A stretch of 64,000 bases of DNA, from the NCBI GenBank assembly GCA_022846635.1, contig AP025685.1:2480001-2544000 (forward strand). The letters are read 5' to 3'. Every line of letters begins with the position of its first letter. Position 1 is the stretch's first letter. The stretch is from Salmonella enterica subsp. enterica serovar Choleraesuis (GTDB lineage: Bacteria; Pseudomonadota; Gammaproteobacteria; Enterobacterales; Enterobacteriaceae). The notes beneath the pieces were generated by a model that was not told the origin of the DNA, made no database searches, and saw only the letters and a list, made by a program, of their open reading frames with translations. Positions 40,660 through 51,800 of the stretch are shown piece after piece. The translations under genes were made by a program, and so were the position numbers.

Positions 40660-41447
40660 TGGGCCGCATTCTGCGCGGCGGCTTTATGTCCGCCATTTAT
40701 GCTTATCTGTATATCCCGATAATCATTCTGATAATCAACTCCTTTAACCAGTCGCGTTTTGGTATCAACTGGCAGGGCTTTACCACGAAATGGTATGGCC
40801 TGCTGGTTAATAACGACAGCCTGCTCCAGGCCGCTCAGCACTCGCTGACGATGGCGGTATTTTCCGCAAGCTTCGCCACGCTTATCGGATCGCTGACCGC
40901 CGTCGCGCTGTTTCGATATCGGTTCCGCGGCAAGCCGTTTGTTAGCGGAATGCTGTTTGTGGTGATGATGTCGCCCGATATCGTAATGGCTATCTCGCTG
41001 CTGGTGCTGTTTATGCTGCTGGGCGTCTCGCTGGGCTTCTGGTCGCTACTTTTTTCGCATATCACCTTCTGTCTGCCGTTTGTGGTGGTGACCGTTTATT
41101 CACGCCTGAAAGGGTTCGATGTGCGGATGCTGGAAGCGGCCCGCGATCTGGGTGCCAGCGAGCTGGTTATTCTGCGCAAAATTATCCTGCCGCTGGCAAT
41201 GCCTGCGGTTGCCGCCGGGTGGCTTCTAAGCTTTACCCTGTCGATGGATGACGTAGTGGTATCGTCGTTTGTGACCGGGCCTGGTTACGAAATTTTGCCG
41301 CTAAAAATCTACTCGATGGTTAAGGTTGGCGTATCGCCAGAGGTGAATGCTCTGGCCACCATTTTATTACTGCTATCGCTGGTACTGGTGGTCGCCAGCC
41401 AGCTTATTCTGCGCGATAAAACCGGAAGTCTGTCCAATAAGGCTTAA
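40659..41447 (+). CDS. potC: spermidine/putrescine ABC permease PotC
   Basis: Second permease, 262 residues (E. coli 264). Six helices, with the EAA motif [16 protein letters not shown]. The start ATG shares its A with the potB TAA stop, a translational coupling. potD follows after 53 bp. Confidence 0.97.
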   Translation: MGRILRGGFMSAIYAYLYIPIIILIINSFNQSRFGINWQGFTTKWYGLLVNNDSLLQAAQHSLTMAVFSASFATLIGSLTAVALFRYRFRGKPFVSGMLFVVMMSPDIVMAISLLVLFMLLGVSLGFWSLLFSHITFCLPFVVVTVYSRLKGFDVRMLEAARDLGASELVILRKIILPLAMPAVAAGWLLSFTLSMDDVVVSSFVTGPGYEILPLKIYSMVKVGVSPEVNALATILLLLSLVLVVASQLILRDKTGSLSNKA

Positions 41448-41500
41448 TGGTTGTTAACTTAACGGCCTGAGCTTTCAGGCTTACTGGAGGGGGACATTAT

Positions 41501-42547
41501 ATGAAACCATGGTCACGCTGCCTGCTTGCGGCAGGCGTTCTGGCTGCAGGCCTCAGTGCCGCCCACGCCAATGACGGCAAAACGCTCTATTTTTACAACT
41601 GGACCGAGTATGTGCCGCCGGGCCTGCTCGAACAGTTTACTAAAGAGACCGGCATTAAAGTTATCTACTCGACCTATGAATCGAATGAAACCATGTATGC
41701 CAAGCTCAAAACCTATAAAGAAGGCGCATACGATCTGGTGGTGCCATCGACCTATTACGTAGCAAAAATGCGTAACGAGGGGATGCTGCAAAAGATCGAC
41801 CATAGCAAGCTGAGCAACTTCCATAATCTCGATCCAAACATGCTCAATAAGCCGTTCGATCCTAATAATGACTACTCCGTTCCCTATATCTGGGGCGCCA
41901 CGGCAATAGGGATCAACAGCGATGTAGTGGATCCGGCAAGTGTTACCAGCTGGGCCGATCTGTGGAAACCTGAATATAAAGGCAGCCTGTTGCTGACCGA
42001 TGATGCGCGTGAAGTGTTTCAGATTGCCCTGCGTAAGCTGGGCTACTCCGCGAACACTACCGATCCGAAGCAGATTGAAGCCGCGTATCAGGAGCTGCGT
42101 AAGCTGATGCCAAACGTTGCGGCCTTTAACTCTGATAACCCGGCCAACCCGTATATGGAAGGGGAAGTGAACTTAGGGATGATCTGGAATGGTTCGGCCT
42201 ATGTGGCGCGCCAGGCCGGGACGCCTGTTGACCTCATCTGGCCGAAAGAAGGCGGTATTTTCTGGATGGATAGTCTGGCCATTCCGGCTAATGCTAAAAA
42301 CGTCGACGGTGCGCTGAAGCTAATTAACTTCCTGCTGCGCCCTGATGTCGCAAAAGAAGTCGCGGAAACTATTGGCTATCCAACCCCAAACCTGGCAGCA
42401 CGTAAGATGCTGAGCAAAGAAGTTGCCAACGATAAGACGCTGTATCCGGATGATGCGGTGATGAAAAAAGGTGAGTGGCAGAATGATGTCGGCGACGCCA
42501 GCCGCCTGTATGAGTCGCTATTCCAGAAACTTAAAGCGGGTAGCTAA
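41501..42547 (+). CDS. potD: spermidine/putrescine-binding protein PotD
   Basis: Periplasmic receptor of the system, 348 residues as in E. coli. Signal peptide ends at SAAHAND, followed by YFYNWTEYVPPGLL. Substrate-cage aromatic and acidic residues fit the family (WNGSAYVARQ, DSLAIPANAK). AGGGGG lies before the ATG. Last gene of potABCD. Confidence 0.98.
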   Translation: MKPWSRCLLAAGVLAAGLSAAHANDGKTLYFYNWTEYVPPGLLEQFTKETGIKVIYSTYESNETMYAKLKTYKEGAYDLVVPSTYYVAKMRNEGMLQKIDHSKLSNFHNLDPNMLNKPFDPNNDYSVPYIWGATAIGINSDVVDPASVTSWADLWKPEYKGSLLLTDDAREVFQIALRKLGYSANTTDPKQIEAAYQELRKLMPNVAAFNSDNPANPYMEGEVNLGMIWNGSAYVARQAGTPVDLIWPKEGGIFWMDSLAIPANAKNVDGALKLINFLLRPDVAKEVAETIGYPTPNLAARKMLSKEVANDKTLYPDDAVMKKGEWQNDVGDASRLYESLFQKLKAGS

Positions 42548-42553
42548 TCCGCG

Positions 42554-42591
42554 TGCGCTGCCGGCAGGCCCCGGCAGCGCCTTCTCTTTTC
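42554..42591 (+). terminator. potD terminator
   Basis: Stem gcgctgccgg (42555-42564) / ccggcagcgc (42571-42580), loop 6, then CTTCTCTTTT. It ends potABCD, facing convergent cobB. Confidence 0.9.
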
Positions 42592-42595
42592 AGGC

Positions 42596-43414
42596 TTAAT
42601 TCAGCGTTGCCAGCAAGCCGTCTACCCACTCTGGCACCACTTCCGTGGCTTTTCCGTACTGATGCTCGGCAAATTCATTTTTCACCAGGCTGGGTTCCAG
42701 ATTGAGCTCCACGGTATGCGCCCCCTGAAGACGCGCTTCGTGCACAAAGCCCGCCGCCGGGTAAACATTGCCAGAAGTCCCTATCGCCACGAAAACGTCC
42801 GCCTGGGCCAGGGCCTGGTAGATGTTATCCATATACAGCGGCATTTCACCAAACCATACAATATGCGGACGCAGCAACGCCGGAAACTGACAGCAATGGC
42901 AGCGTTCACCAACGGCCGCATCGCCGGTCCAGTCAACGATCTGCCCGCTGTTAGAGCACCGCATTTTCAGTAGCTCGCCGTGCATATGAATGACCTGATG
43001 GCTGCCGGCTCGCTCATGCAGATTATCAATATTCTGAGTAATGAGAGTGAAACGATCGCCAAGCGCCGCTTCCAGTTTTGCCAGCGCCTGATGTGCGGCG
43101 TTAGGCTGCACTTCCTGTAACTGACGGCGGCGCTGATTGTAGAAGTTTTGCACCAGCTGTTGGTCGCGGGCAAAGCCTTCAGGCGTCGCGACATCCTCTA
43201 CCCGATGCTCTTCCCATAACCCATCGGCCGCGCGAAACGTGCGAATGCCGGACTCTGCCGAGATCCCTGCCCCGGTTAGTACTACAACGTAAGGTTTATC
43301 CATAGGTTGTCTGTCTCCCCTGTCCCGGAAAAAGATGCGCTGGCGCAACCGTTCATGCCGCCGCCGTTTAGTGCGACGAAAATGGCTCAGGCGGTGTAAG
43401 CGACGCGATTGCAT
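42596..43414 (-). CDS. cobB: NAD-dependent protein deacylase CobB (sirtuin)
   Basis: Removes acetyl and succinyl groups from lysines using NAD+, e.g. reactivating acetyl-CoA synthetase. 272 residues, the long form: a very Arg-rich N-terminus (37 residues) then [14 protein letters not shown] short form could start at 43303, as known for this family. Sirtuin core [14 protein letters not shown], catalytic MHGEL histidine, zinc cysteines RCSNSG and CHCCQ. AGGAG precedes the long-form ATG. It follows nagK by 11 bp. Confidence 0.97.
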   Translation of the reverse strand: MQSRRLHRLSHFRRTKRRRHERLRQRIFFRDRGDRQPMDKPYVVVLTGAGISAESGIRTFRAADGLWEEHRVEDVATPEGFARDQQLVQNFYNQRRRQLQEVQPNAAHQALAKLEAALGDRFTLITQNIDNLHERAGSHQVIHMHGELLKMRCSNSGQIVDWTGDAAVGERCHCCQFPALLRPHIVWFGEMPLYMDNIYQALAQADVFVAIGTSGNVYPAAGFVHEARLQGAHTVELNLEPSLVKNEFAEHQYGKATEVVPEWVDGLLATLN

Positions 43415-43425
43415 AAACTCTCCTG

Positions 43426-44340
43426 TTAGCTGGCGCGCAAATGCAAAAATGCCGCCCCTCGCATACCCCCAGCCTCACCGTGACGGGCAGGCTCGACGCG
43501 AGGAGGCGTGGCAACCGGGAGCAGATAGCGTTTTAGCCGTTCAGGCAGAGCCTGGGCCAGCAGCGCAAACTGAGATAAACCGCCCCCGAGAACAATCAGA
43601 TGTGGATCAATGGCCGTGACAATGCTGCCTACGCAGGCCGCCAGCAAATCAAGATAGCGCTCAACGTGGCTTTTTGCCTGGCGATCGCCGCGATAATAAG
43701 CGGCGATAATCTGCGGCGCATCCAACTCGCCACCATAATAGTGCTGGTATAGCCATGCAAAACCGCCGCCCGACAGATAGCTTTCAATACAGCCGTTTTT
43801 ACCGCAACCGCAGGAGCGCAGAGGCAAAGGTTGCTCAGAAACGGACAACGCATCTACCGGCAGGCGCATATGGCCAAATTCACCGGCCATAAAGTTGCGC
43901 CCGGAGAGAGGCTGGCCGTTAATAATGATGCCCCCGCCGACGCCGGTGCCCAGAATCAGCCCCAGCACTACCGGATACCGCTGGAATTCATCATCCCAGG
44001 CTTCAGACAGCGCGAAGCAGTTCGCATCATTATCAATGCGCACTTCACGGCCCAGTCGCTCGCTTAAATCAACGCGCAGCGCATGACCACTGGCCGCCGG
44101 AAGATTCGAAGCATAGAGTACGCCATTCGCCGTTTCCGGAATGCCTGGGATACCAATACCGACACTACCCGCGCAGCCAAACCGCCCGTCAGCCTCAGCC
44201 ACCAGCGCTTCGATTGCCTCCAGAAACGCCGGGTAACTTTCATGCGGAGTAGCAACCCGGGTCTGCCATTGCAGACGGCGCTGGTCGTCATACACTCCCA
44301 GCGCCATTTTGGTGCCGCCAATATCGAATCCGTAATACAT
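43426..44340 (-). CDS. nagK: N-acetyl-D-glucosamine kinase NagK
   Basis: ROK-family kinase that phosphorylates GlcNAc released in cell-wall recycling. 304 residues (E. coli 303). N-terminal [10 protein letters not shown] phosphate loop and structural zinc motif [10 protein letters not shown]. Between lolE (11 bp upstream) and cobB (11 bp downstream), so part of the lolCDE-nagK-cobB run. Functionally linked to nagZ at 58 kb. Confidence 0.97.
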   Translation of the reverse strand: MYYGFDIGGTKMALGVYDDQRRLQWQTRVATPHESYPAFLEAIEALVAEADGRFGCAGSVGIGIPGIPETANGVLYASNLPAASGHALRVDLSERLGREVRIDNDANCFALSEAWDDEFQRYPVVLGLILGTGVGGGIIINGQPLSGRNFMAGEFGHMRLPVDALSVSEQPLPLRSCGCGKNGCIESYLSGGGFAWLYQHYYGGELDAPQIIAAYYRGDRQAKSHVERYLDLLAACVGSIVTAIDPHLIVLGGGLSQFALLAQALPERLKRYLLPVATPPRVEPARHGEAGGMRGAAFLHLRAS

Positions 44341-44351
44341 CTCGCCCCCGC

Positions 44352-45596
44352 TTACTGCCCGCTCAGCACGCGTGCCGGGTCAATATTGCTAGCGCGACGA
44401 GCCGGATACCAGCTGGCCAGCAGGCTCAGGATCAACGCGGTGGACAGAACGTAGAACACATCCAGCCAATGCAGTTCAGACGGCAAGAAATCGATAAAGT
44501 AGATATCGCCCGATAGGAAATGATGCCCGGTCAGCCGTTCGATACCGCGCATCACCGGCGTCAGTTGCAAAGACACGATGGTACCGATAACTGCACCGGC
44601 CACGCTGCCTAAAAGGCCTGCCAGCAGACCGTACCAGACGAAAATTGCGCGAATCAGTCCGTCTTTTGCCCCCAGCGTACGCAGCACGGCAATGTCGCTG
44701 CTTTTATCTTTAACCGCCATCACCAGCGTGGAGACGATGTTAAAGCAGGCCACGCCAATCACCAGCACCATCGCCAGGTACATAATGGCGCGGATCATCT
44801 GAATATCGCGGTACATATAGCCATAAGTACCGATCCAGCTTTTCACGTACACATAGCTGTTAGTCACCATGCCGGCGTCGTGCACCAATTGCTGGGCGTT
44901 AAATACATCAGCTACTTTGATAGCGATACCGGTAACGCTAGTCCCCATATCCATATATTGCTGAGCATCGCTGAGCGGTATCATGGCGAAACTATGGTCA
45001 AGCTGGCCGCTTAACGCCAGAATACCGGCTACCTGCAGACGAATACGCTTTGGTTGCGACAGCTTATGCCCTTCGTCGGCATTAGGGATCATGATGGTTA
45101 TCCAGCTGCCCTGCTTCACATGCAAAGCATCGGCAACCCCCTGCCCCAGGATTATCTGCTGCTGCCCGGCTTTAAAGCCCGCCCAGGCGTTATCACGCAC
45201 AAACTGCGGCAGCGCGCTGAGATGTTTTTCCTGTTCGGGATCGACGCCTTTGACCTGTATAGCTCTCAGGTTGGCACCGCTTTCAATCAATCCGGTAAAG
45301 GAGATATAGGGTGCGGCGGCAACAATCCCCTTAACACCTTCAATACGCTGCTGAACCTGAGACCAGTCGTCAAACGGCTGTTTCACCGGTTCAATCTCCC
45401 CGTGTGGCACCACGGCCAGAATGCGATTATTCAGCTCGCGCTCGAAACCATTCATCGCACTCAAACCGATAATGAGCACCGCGACTCCCAGCGCAATACC
45501 TACGGTAGAGATAATCGAAATCAGCGATACCATGCCGCTGCGCCGACGGCCGCGGCTAAAACGTAATCCGATAAGCAGTGATAGCGGAGAACTCAT
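44352..45596 (-). CDS. lolE: lipoprotein release ABC permease LolE
   Basis: 414 residues as in E. coli; four membrane helices (about 25-47, 271-293, 321-345, 378-400) and a large periplasmic domain after the first. With LolC and LolD it extracts outer-membrane lipoproteins from the inner membrane and passes them to LolA. The start ATG overlaps the lolD TGA by one base (ATGA). Confidence 0.97.
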   Translation of the reverse strand: MSSPLSLLIGLRFSRGRRRSGMVSLISIISTVGIALGVAVLIIGLSAMNGFERELNNRILAVVPHGEIEPVKQPFDDWSQVQQRIEGVKGIVAAAPYISFTGLIESGANLRAIQVKGVDPEQEKHLSALPQFVRDNAWAGFKAGQQQIILGQGVADALHVKQGSWITIMIPNADEGHKLSQPKRIRLQVAGILALSGQLDHSFAMIPLSDAQQYMDMGTSVTGIAIKVADVFNAQQLVHDAGMVTNSYVYVKSWIGTYGYMYRDIQMIRAIMYLAMVLVIGVACFNIVSTLVMAVKDKSSDIAVLRTLGAKDGLIRAIFVWYGLLAGLLGSVAGAVIGTIVSLQLTPVMRGIERLTGHHFLSGDIYFIDFLPSELHWLDVFYVLSTALILSLLASWYPARRASNIDPARVLSGQ

Positions 45597-46300
45597 CAGT
45601 CCGCCCCCATCAGGGTCAGTTCACCGGTCAGACGACCATCGCGCATTTCCAGCTGTTGGTTCATGCGCGCCGCCAGCTGCAAATCATGAGTGACCACTAA
45701 AAACGCGGTACCCTGCTTCTGGTTCAGCTCGCCAAGTAAAGCAAAAATACTGTCAGCATTACGGGCGTCCAGGTTACCGGTCGGCTCATCAGCCAGCACC
45801 AGACGCGGACGATTTACCAGAGCACGGGCAATTGCCACACGTTGACGCTCACCGCCGGAAAGCTCGGAAGGCCGGTGCCCGGCACGATGTTCCAGACCCA
45901 CTGCCGCCAGCATTTCGCGGGCACGAGCGTCAATTTCCGCGGGTTTATGCTTGCCAATAAGCAGTGGCATTGCCACGTTTTCCAGCGCGGTAAAATCCGG
46001 CAGCAGGTGGTGGAACTGGTAGATAAATCCAAGCTCACGGTTACGCAAATCGGCTTTGGCCGCCGAAGATAACTTGCTCATCGGCTGACCGTTAAAAATG
46101 ACATCTCCCGAGGTTGGCGTATCAAGCCCGCCCAACAGATGAAGCAAAGTACTTTTACCCGAGCCGGAACTGCCGACAATCGCCAGCATCTCGCCGCTAT
46201 TTATCTTAAAACTGACGTTATGCAGGACGTCGGTTTGTACCTTGCCTTCCTGATAACGCTTGCACAGGTTGTCGCACTGTAACAGAACCGAATTACTCAT
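45596..46300 (-). CDS. lolD: lipoprotein release ABC ATPase LolD
   Basis: 234 residues (E. coli 233). Walker A GSSGSGKS, signature LSGGERQRV and Walker B LVLADEP; the conserved [10 protein letters not shown] loop of LolD is present. It provides energy for the LolCDE complex. It overlaps lolC by 8 bp and lolE by 1 bp. Confidence 0.98.
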   Translation of the reverse strand: MSNSVLLQCDNLCKRYQEGKVQTDVLHNVSFKINSGEMLAIVGSSGSGKSTLLHLLGGLDTPTSGDVIFNGQPMSKLSSAAKADLRNRELGFIYQFHHLLPDFTALENVAMPLLIGKHKPAEIDARAREMLAAVGLEHRAGHRPSELSGGERQRVAIARALVNRPRLVLADEPTGNLDARNADSIFALLGELNQKQGTAFLVVTHDLQLAARMNQQLEMRDGRLTGELTLMGAD

Positions 46301-47492
46301 AACGTAAAGCCTCAGCGGGTTGAGTGGCGGCAGCGCGCCATGAAGGATAAAGCGTTGATAATAATGCGATAGCCATCGCTACGATGACAATGGTCAGCAC
46401 CTGAAGCGGCTCGATGCTAACCGGCAGCGCGGCGCCATCCAGCAGTGCGCCAATCACCGGCATTAAATTATTAAGCTGGCTGGCAAGAAGCACGCCAAGA
46501 GCGGCGCCCAATAGCGCGCCGATAATACCGGCGCTAGCACCCTGCACCATAAAGACCGCCATGATCTGGCGGCGGGTCAGGCCCTGAGTTTGCAGGATGG
46601 CAACCTCACCCTGCTTTTCCATCACCATGAGTCCAAGCGAAGTGATGATATTGAAAGCCGCGACCGCCACGATAAGGCTTAGCAGCAATCCCATCATATT
46701 CTTTTCCATGCGAACGGCCTGGAACAGCTCGCCCTTACGCTCGCGCCAGTCCTTCCAGACAGTACCATCCGGTAATTTCTGCTGGCTCAGGCTATCAACC
46801 TGTAGCGGGTTATCCAGCCACAGCCGCCAGCCGGAAACATTACCCAGTGGGTAACGCATCAGACGCGATGCGTCATCGATATTGGTCAGCATCTGATAAC
46901 CATCCACTTCGCTGTTAGCGGCGAAGGTACCGATAACATTAAACAGACGCTGACTTGGCACCCGTCCCATCGGAGTAAACTGACTGGCCGAAGGCACCAT
47001 CACACGCAGCTCATCGCCGGTTTTTACCCCAAGCTGGCTGGCAAGCTGCTCACCGAGAATAACGTTGTATTGCCCGGCGACCAGTTTGTTCTGATTCACA
47101 TTGACCAGATAGGGGGTGAGCGGATCGGCTTTGGATGGATCGATGCCCAGCATCACACCCACCGCAACGCCGCCCGCGCTCTGCAGCACTACGTCTCCGG
47201 TAGTCATCGGCGCAGTGCGGCTTACACCTTGAAGGTTAAGGCTGGACGAAGGAAGTTTCTGTGGGTTGATCGAACCGCCGGGTGAGGTGATCAGGGCCTG
47301 CGGCATCAGCCCCAGAATGTTGTTTTGCAGCTCGCGTTCGAAACCGTTCATCACCGACAATACCGTGACCAGCGCCATCACGCCGAGCGTGATGCCAATA
47401 GTCGACAGCCAGGAGACAAAGCGCCCGAAGCGATCCGCTGCGCGGCCGCGCATATAGCGCAGACCTATAAATAAGGCGACAGGTTGATACAT
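46293..47492 (-). CDS. lolC: lipoprotein release ABC permease LolC
   Basis: 399 residues, the E. coli length, from ATG 47492 ([13 protein letters not shown]). Longer in-frame reading to 47555 is upstream leader. Periplasmic domain with the LolA-binding hook lies between helix 1 (about 24-48) and helix 2 (about 265). Four membrane helices in total. First gene of the lol operon; its promoter is within 47493-47727. Confidence 0.97.
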   Translation of the reverse strand: MYQPVALFIGLRYMRGRAADRFGRFVSWLSTIGITLGVMALVTVLSVMNGFERELQNNILGLMPQALITSPGGSINPQKLPSSSLNLQGVSRTAPMTTGDVVLQSAGGVAVGVMLGIDPSKADPLTPYLVNVNQNKLVAGQYNVILGEQLASQLGVKTGDELRVMVPSASQFTPMGRVPSQRLFNVIGTFAANSEVDGYQMLTNIDDASRLMRYPLGNVSGWRLWLDNPLQVDSLSQQKLPDGTVWKDWRERKGELFQAVRMEKNMMGLLLSLIVAVAAFNIITSLGLMVMEKQGEVAILQTQGLTRRQIMAVFMVQGASAGIIGALLGAALGVLLASQLNNLMPVIGALLDGAALPVSIEPLQVLTIVIVAMAIALLSTLYPSWRAAATQPAEALRYE

Positions 47493-47721
47493 GAAATCCG
47501 TATGCTTGCGGTTTTGGCAAAATGTTACCGGAGTATATAAGCGATACCCCATCAAGTAAATGAAATATAAAGTGTTTTTATGTTTCCCTGTGGCTAAAAA
47601 CCTCAGATTATCAAGCGGATACCTTCAATCAGTAGAGAATGCCTCTCGCCCCCGGATACACTTTTCAGAATGCGATGACCCGTAGTAGCTATCTGCCTGC
47701 CCTTCCGCTGGTCTTATTTCT

Positions 47722-47748
47722 AAAAAACCCCGCCATGGCGGGGCTTTG
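47722..47748 (-). terminator. terminator of the CigR-like gene
   Basis: Stem ccccgcc (47728-47734) / ggcgggg (47737-47743), preceded on plus by AAAAAA, giving a T-tract for the minus-strand gene that ends at 47762. Confidence 0.9.
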
Positions 47749-47761
47749 ATAAGCTGGGATT

Positions 47762-48427
47762 TTAGTTAAATACGCCGTTAATTATAGTGGTAACAATAGC
47801 GGTGCTTGCCGCTATCAGAACCAGGTCACGTCCCACGACCCGCCACTCATAGCCAGGATAATATGGCAGCTGATTCAGCATTGAAGCAGGCACCCGTTTT
47901 TTGGCGATGCCAGGAGGTAATGGTTTGCCTCGGGCGAGATTTTTCGCAATGCCTGGCGGCAGATTACGGTAGCCGGTATAACCGTGATGAACAGCCATGG
48001 CGCGGGCGCGTGAGAAGCTAATATCCCGGTCTACATGATCTGGCCTGCCATAATTTTTACGACCGTTGTGGTTTTTGGAGTGTTTACCACCGTTCTGCCA
48101 TTGCTCACCGTGACTATTACCTTTCCCCGGATTGCCTTTGCCGCCCTGATGATTACCGGAATTACCCGGTTTACCGTGATTGCCGGAATTCCCATGGCTG
48201 CCATAGTCGCCAGGATTGCCGTGACCACCTGGTTTGCCCGAGTTATTCGGATTACCGCGATCCCCTTGATTGCCAGGGTTCCAATTTCCACCATTACCGT
48301 GGCTTTCGCTATTGCCACGGTTTCCCCCACCGTTTCCATTGCCGGGGTTGGCGTATACCGGCGCGGCAATGACTGAAAGCGAGATAACCGCCGCTAAAGC
48401 CGTTTTCAAAGTGCGACGCTTAAACAT
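47762..48427 (-). CDS. CigR/RcnB-like Gly/Asn-rich envelope protein
   Basis: 221 residues. Signal sequence MFKRRTLKTALAAVISLSV ending PVYANPG, then about 100 residues of low-complexity Gly/Asn/His/Lys repeats (GNGGGN, GNPGDYGSHGNSGNHG), then the RcnB-family module LPPGIAKNLARGKPLPPGIAKK, and a C-terminal hydrophobic segment (LVLIAASTAIVTTII). This matches the CigR-type arrangement. CigR is an antivirulence inner-membrane protein in Salmonella; the role here is unknown. AAGGA is 8 bases before the ATG. It takes the place of ycfT. Confidence 0.8.
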   Translation of the reverse strand: MFKRRTLKTALAAVISLSVIAAPVYANPGNGNGGGNRGNSESHGNGGNWNPGNQGDRGNPNNSGKPGGHGNPGDYGSHGNSGNHGKPGNSGNHQGGKGNPGKGNSHGEQWQNGGKHSKNHNGRKNYGRPDHVDRDISFSRARAMAVHHGYTGYRNLPPGIAKNLARGKPLPPGIAKKRVPASMLNQLPYYPGYEWRVVGRDLVLIAASTAIVTTIINGVFN

Positions 48428-48884
48428 GATGCTGTTCCTTAAGGTGAAGTACACAGTGTTAAGGTATGCGAAATTAATAACCCCAACAATATCATGCAAT
48501 CTTATTTACAGCGGCCTGCAGACCCGGCACTGCGCGTTGTGGTGGTTTATTTGGCAGTCTGATTACCGCTAAAAAACTCGTCTGCCAGACTGGATTTTTG
48601 CCAGCATAGCTGCCGCTATACTATGGAAAAAGAAAACCAATTCGCCCAAAATATTCGGTGCCGTACTTTGTAGATTTTGACGGTGCCGGGCTGTGATAAG
48701 CGCTCAAATTGCACTGCCGGCTAGAATATAAATAGCTAAGCGCTTTGGAGTTCGGCTCGTAACAATTTGATTTTACCTGCATAATATTTGTAGCGGCTAA
48801 TACACTATATTATTAGCTCACCGAAGCGAGTATCGCGCCTTGTTGACCTCAATGGCGCAAACCTAAGAGATCCCAACTGTTTTT
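48428..48884. promoter_or_regulatory. divergent intergenic region upstream of mfd
   Basis: 457 bp between the CigR-like gene and mfd, containing both promoters. A TATACTATGG -10-like element is near 48615. No gene or recognisable operator is seen; no remnant of ycfT could be read. Confidence 0.45.
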
Positions 48885-51800
48885 ATGGCTGAACAATATC
48901 GTTATACCCTGCCAGGAAAGGCTGGCGAGCAGCGTGTACTGGGCGAACTGACCGGGGCCGCCTGCGCCACGGAAGTTGCAGAAATTGCTGAGCGTCACTC
49001 CGGTCCGGTGGTATTAATCGCACCGGATATGCAAAACGCCCTGCGCCTGCACGACGAAATAAGTCAGTTTACCGATAGCCTGGTCACCCACCTCGCGGAC
49101 TGGGAAACGTTGCCCTACGATAGCTTCTCTCCACATCAGGATATTATTTCGGCGCGGCTGTCTACGCTATATCGCCTGCCCGGCATGCAACGCGGCGTGC
49201 TGATTGTGGCGGTTAGCACACTGATGCAGCGAGTTTGCCCGCACAGTTTCCTCAATGGCCATGCGCTGCTGATGCAAAAGGGCCAGCGCCTTTCGCGCGA
49301 TGCGCTCCGCGATGGTCTGGAACAGGCAGGATATCGCCACGTGGATCAGGTTATGGAGCACGGTGAATACGCGACCCGCGGCGCGCTGCTCGATCTCTAT
49401 CCAATGGGTAGCCAGCATCCCTATCGAATTGATTTCTTTGATGATGAAATCGACAGCCTGCGTATTTTCGACGTTGACAGCCAGCGGACACAAGAAGAAG
49501 TTGAGTCCATCAATCTGCTGCCTGCTCATGAATTCCCGACCGATAATACCGCCATTGAGCTGTTTCGCAGCCAGTGGCGCGATCGTTTTGAAGTCAAACG
49601 CGACGCCGAACATATTTATCAGCAAGTCAGCAAAGGGACGCTGCCAGCGGGCATTGAGTATTGGCAGCCGCTCTTTTTTGAGAGCCCGCTCCAGCCGCTG
49701 TTTAACTATTTCCCGGCCAATACCCTGCTAATTAGCACCGGTAATCCGGAAGATAATGCCAACCGCTTCTGGCAAGAAGTTAATGGTCGCTTTGAAAACC
49801 GCCGCGTCGACCCAATGCGTCCGTTATTACCACCAGACGATCTCTGGCTTAAGCCGGATGCGCTTTTCAGCGAGCTAAAAAAATGGCCACGCGTTCAGCT
49901 TAAAACCGAAACCTTGCCGAAAAAAGCCGCCAACGTAAACCTGGGCTACCAACCGCTGCCTGATATCGCGGTTCAGGCCCAACAGAAGGCACCGCTTGAT
50001 GCCCTGCGCCGCTTCCTGGAAGGATTTAGCGGCCCGGTCATTTTTTCGGTAGAGAGTGAAGGCCGCCGCGAAGCGCTGGGCGAACTGCTTGACCGGATTA
50101 AGCTGCGCCCGGTACGTATTCAGCGTCTGGATGATGCTAAGCCCGGCCAGCGGTGCGTATTGCCTGGTGCCAGCGAGCGGGGCTTTATCGATACGCTACG
50201 CGGACGAGCATTTATCTGCGAAAGCGACCTGCTGGGCGAACGAGTAAGCCGCCGCCGCCAGGATAGTCGACGAACTATTAATCCTGACATTCTTATTCGC
50301 AATCTGGCTGAGTTGCATCCCGGCCAGCCGGTGGTACACCTCGAGCATGGGGTTGGGCGTTACGCGGGCATGACAACGCTGGAAGCAGGCGGCGTTACCG
50401 CAGAGTATCTGATGCTTACTTATGCCAACGACGCCAAACTGTATGTACCAGTCTCCTCGCTGCATCTTATCAGCCGCTATGCCGGTGGAGCGGAAGAGAA
50501 CGCGCCGCTGCATAAACTAGGCAGTGAAGCGTGGAGCAAAGCCCGCCAGAAAGCCGCTGAAAAAGTACGTGATGTTGCCGCCGAGCTGCTGGATATCTAC
50601 GCCCAGCGGGCTGCAAAACCGGGCTTCGCCTTCCGACACGACAAAGAACAGTATCAGCTTTTCTGCGACAGCTTCCCGTTTGAGACCACTCCCGACCAGG
50701 CACAGGCCATCAACGCTGTTCTCAGCGATATGTGCCAGCCGCTGGCTATGGACAGGCTGGTTTGCGGCGACGTTGGCTTCGGTAAAACCGAAGTTGCTAT
50801 GCGCGCGGCGTTCCTGGCTGTCGAAAACCATAAACAGGTTGCGGTATTAGTGCCTACAACTCTGCTGGCCCAACAGCATTATGATAACTTCCGCGACAGA
50901 TTCGCCAGCTGGCCAGTGCGCATCGAGATGCTTTCTCGCTTCCGTAGCGCCAAAGAACAGACAAAGATTCTGGAGGAAGCCGCAGAAGGCAAAATCGATA
51001 TCTTGATTGGTACCCATAAATTGCTGCAAAGCGAGATTAAGTGGCGCGACCTTGGGCTGCTAATTGTTGATGAAGAACACCGCTTCGGGGTTCGTCATAA
51101 AGAGCGTATTAAAGCAATGCGCGCCGATGTCGATATCCTCACCCTAACCGCGACTCCGATTCCGCGAACGCTGAATATGGCAATGAGCGGAATGCGCGAT
51201 CTGTCGATTATTGCCACGCCTCCGGCGCGTCGTCTGGCGGTGAAAACCTTCGTACGCGAGTACGATAATCTGGTGGTTCGCGAAGCTATCCTGCGTGAAG
51301 TGCTGCGCGGCGGGCAGGTTTACTACCTGTACAATGATGTGGAAAACATTGAAAAAGCCGCTCAACGGCTTGCAGAACTGGTTCCGGAAGCGCGCATCGC
51401 CATCGGCCACGGGCAAATGCGCGAGCGCGAGCTGGAGCGGGTGATGAATGATTTCCACCACCAGCGGTTTAACGTACTGGTGTGTACCACAATCATCGAA
51501 ACCGGTATCGATATTCCGACCGCCAATACCATCATTATCGAACGCGCCGACCACTTTGGTCTGGCCCAGCTCCATCAGCTGCGCGGGCGCGTTGGGCGTT
51601 CCCACCATCAGGCCTATGCATGGCTACTGACGCCGCATCCAAAAGCAATGACCACCGATGCCCAGAAGCGCCTGGAAGCAATTGCCTCTCTGGAAGATCT
51701 TGGCGCTGGTTTTGCTCTCGCAACCCACGACCTGGAGATCCGCGGTGCCGGTGAGTTGCTGGGTGAGGATCAGAGCGGGCAGATGGAAACCATTGGTTTC

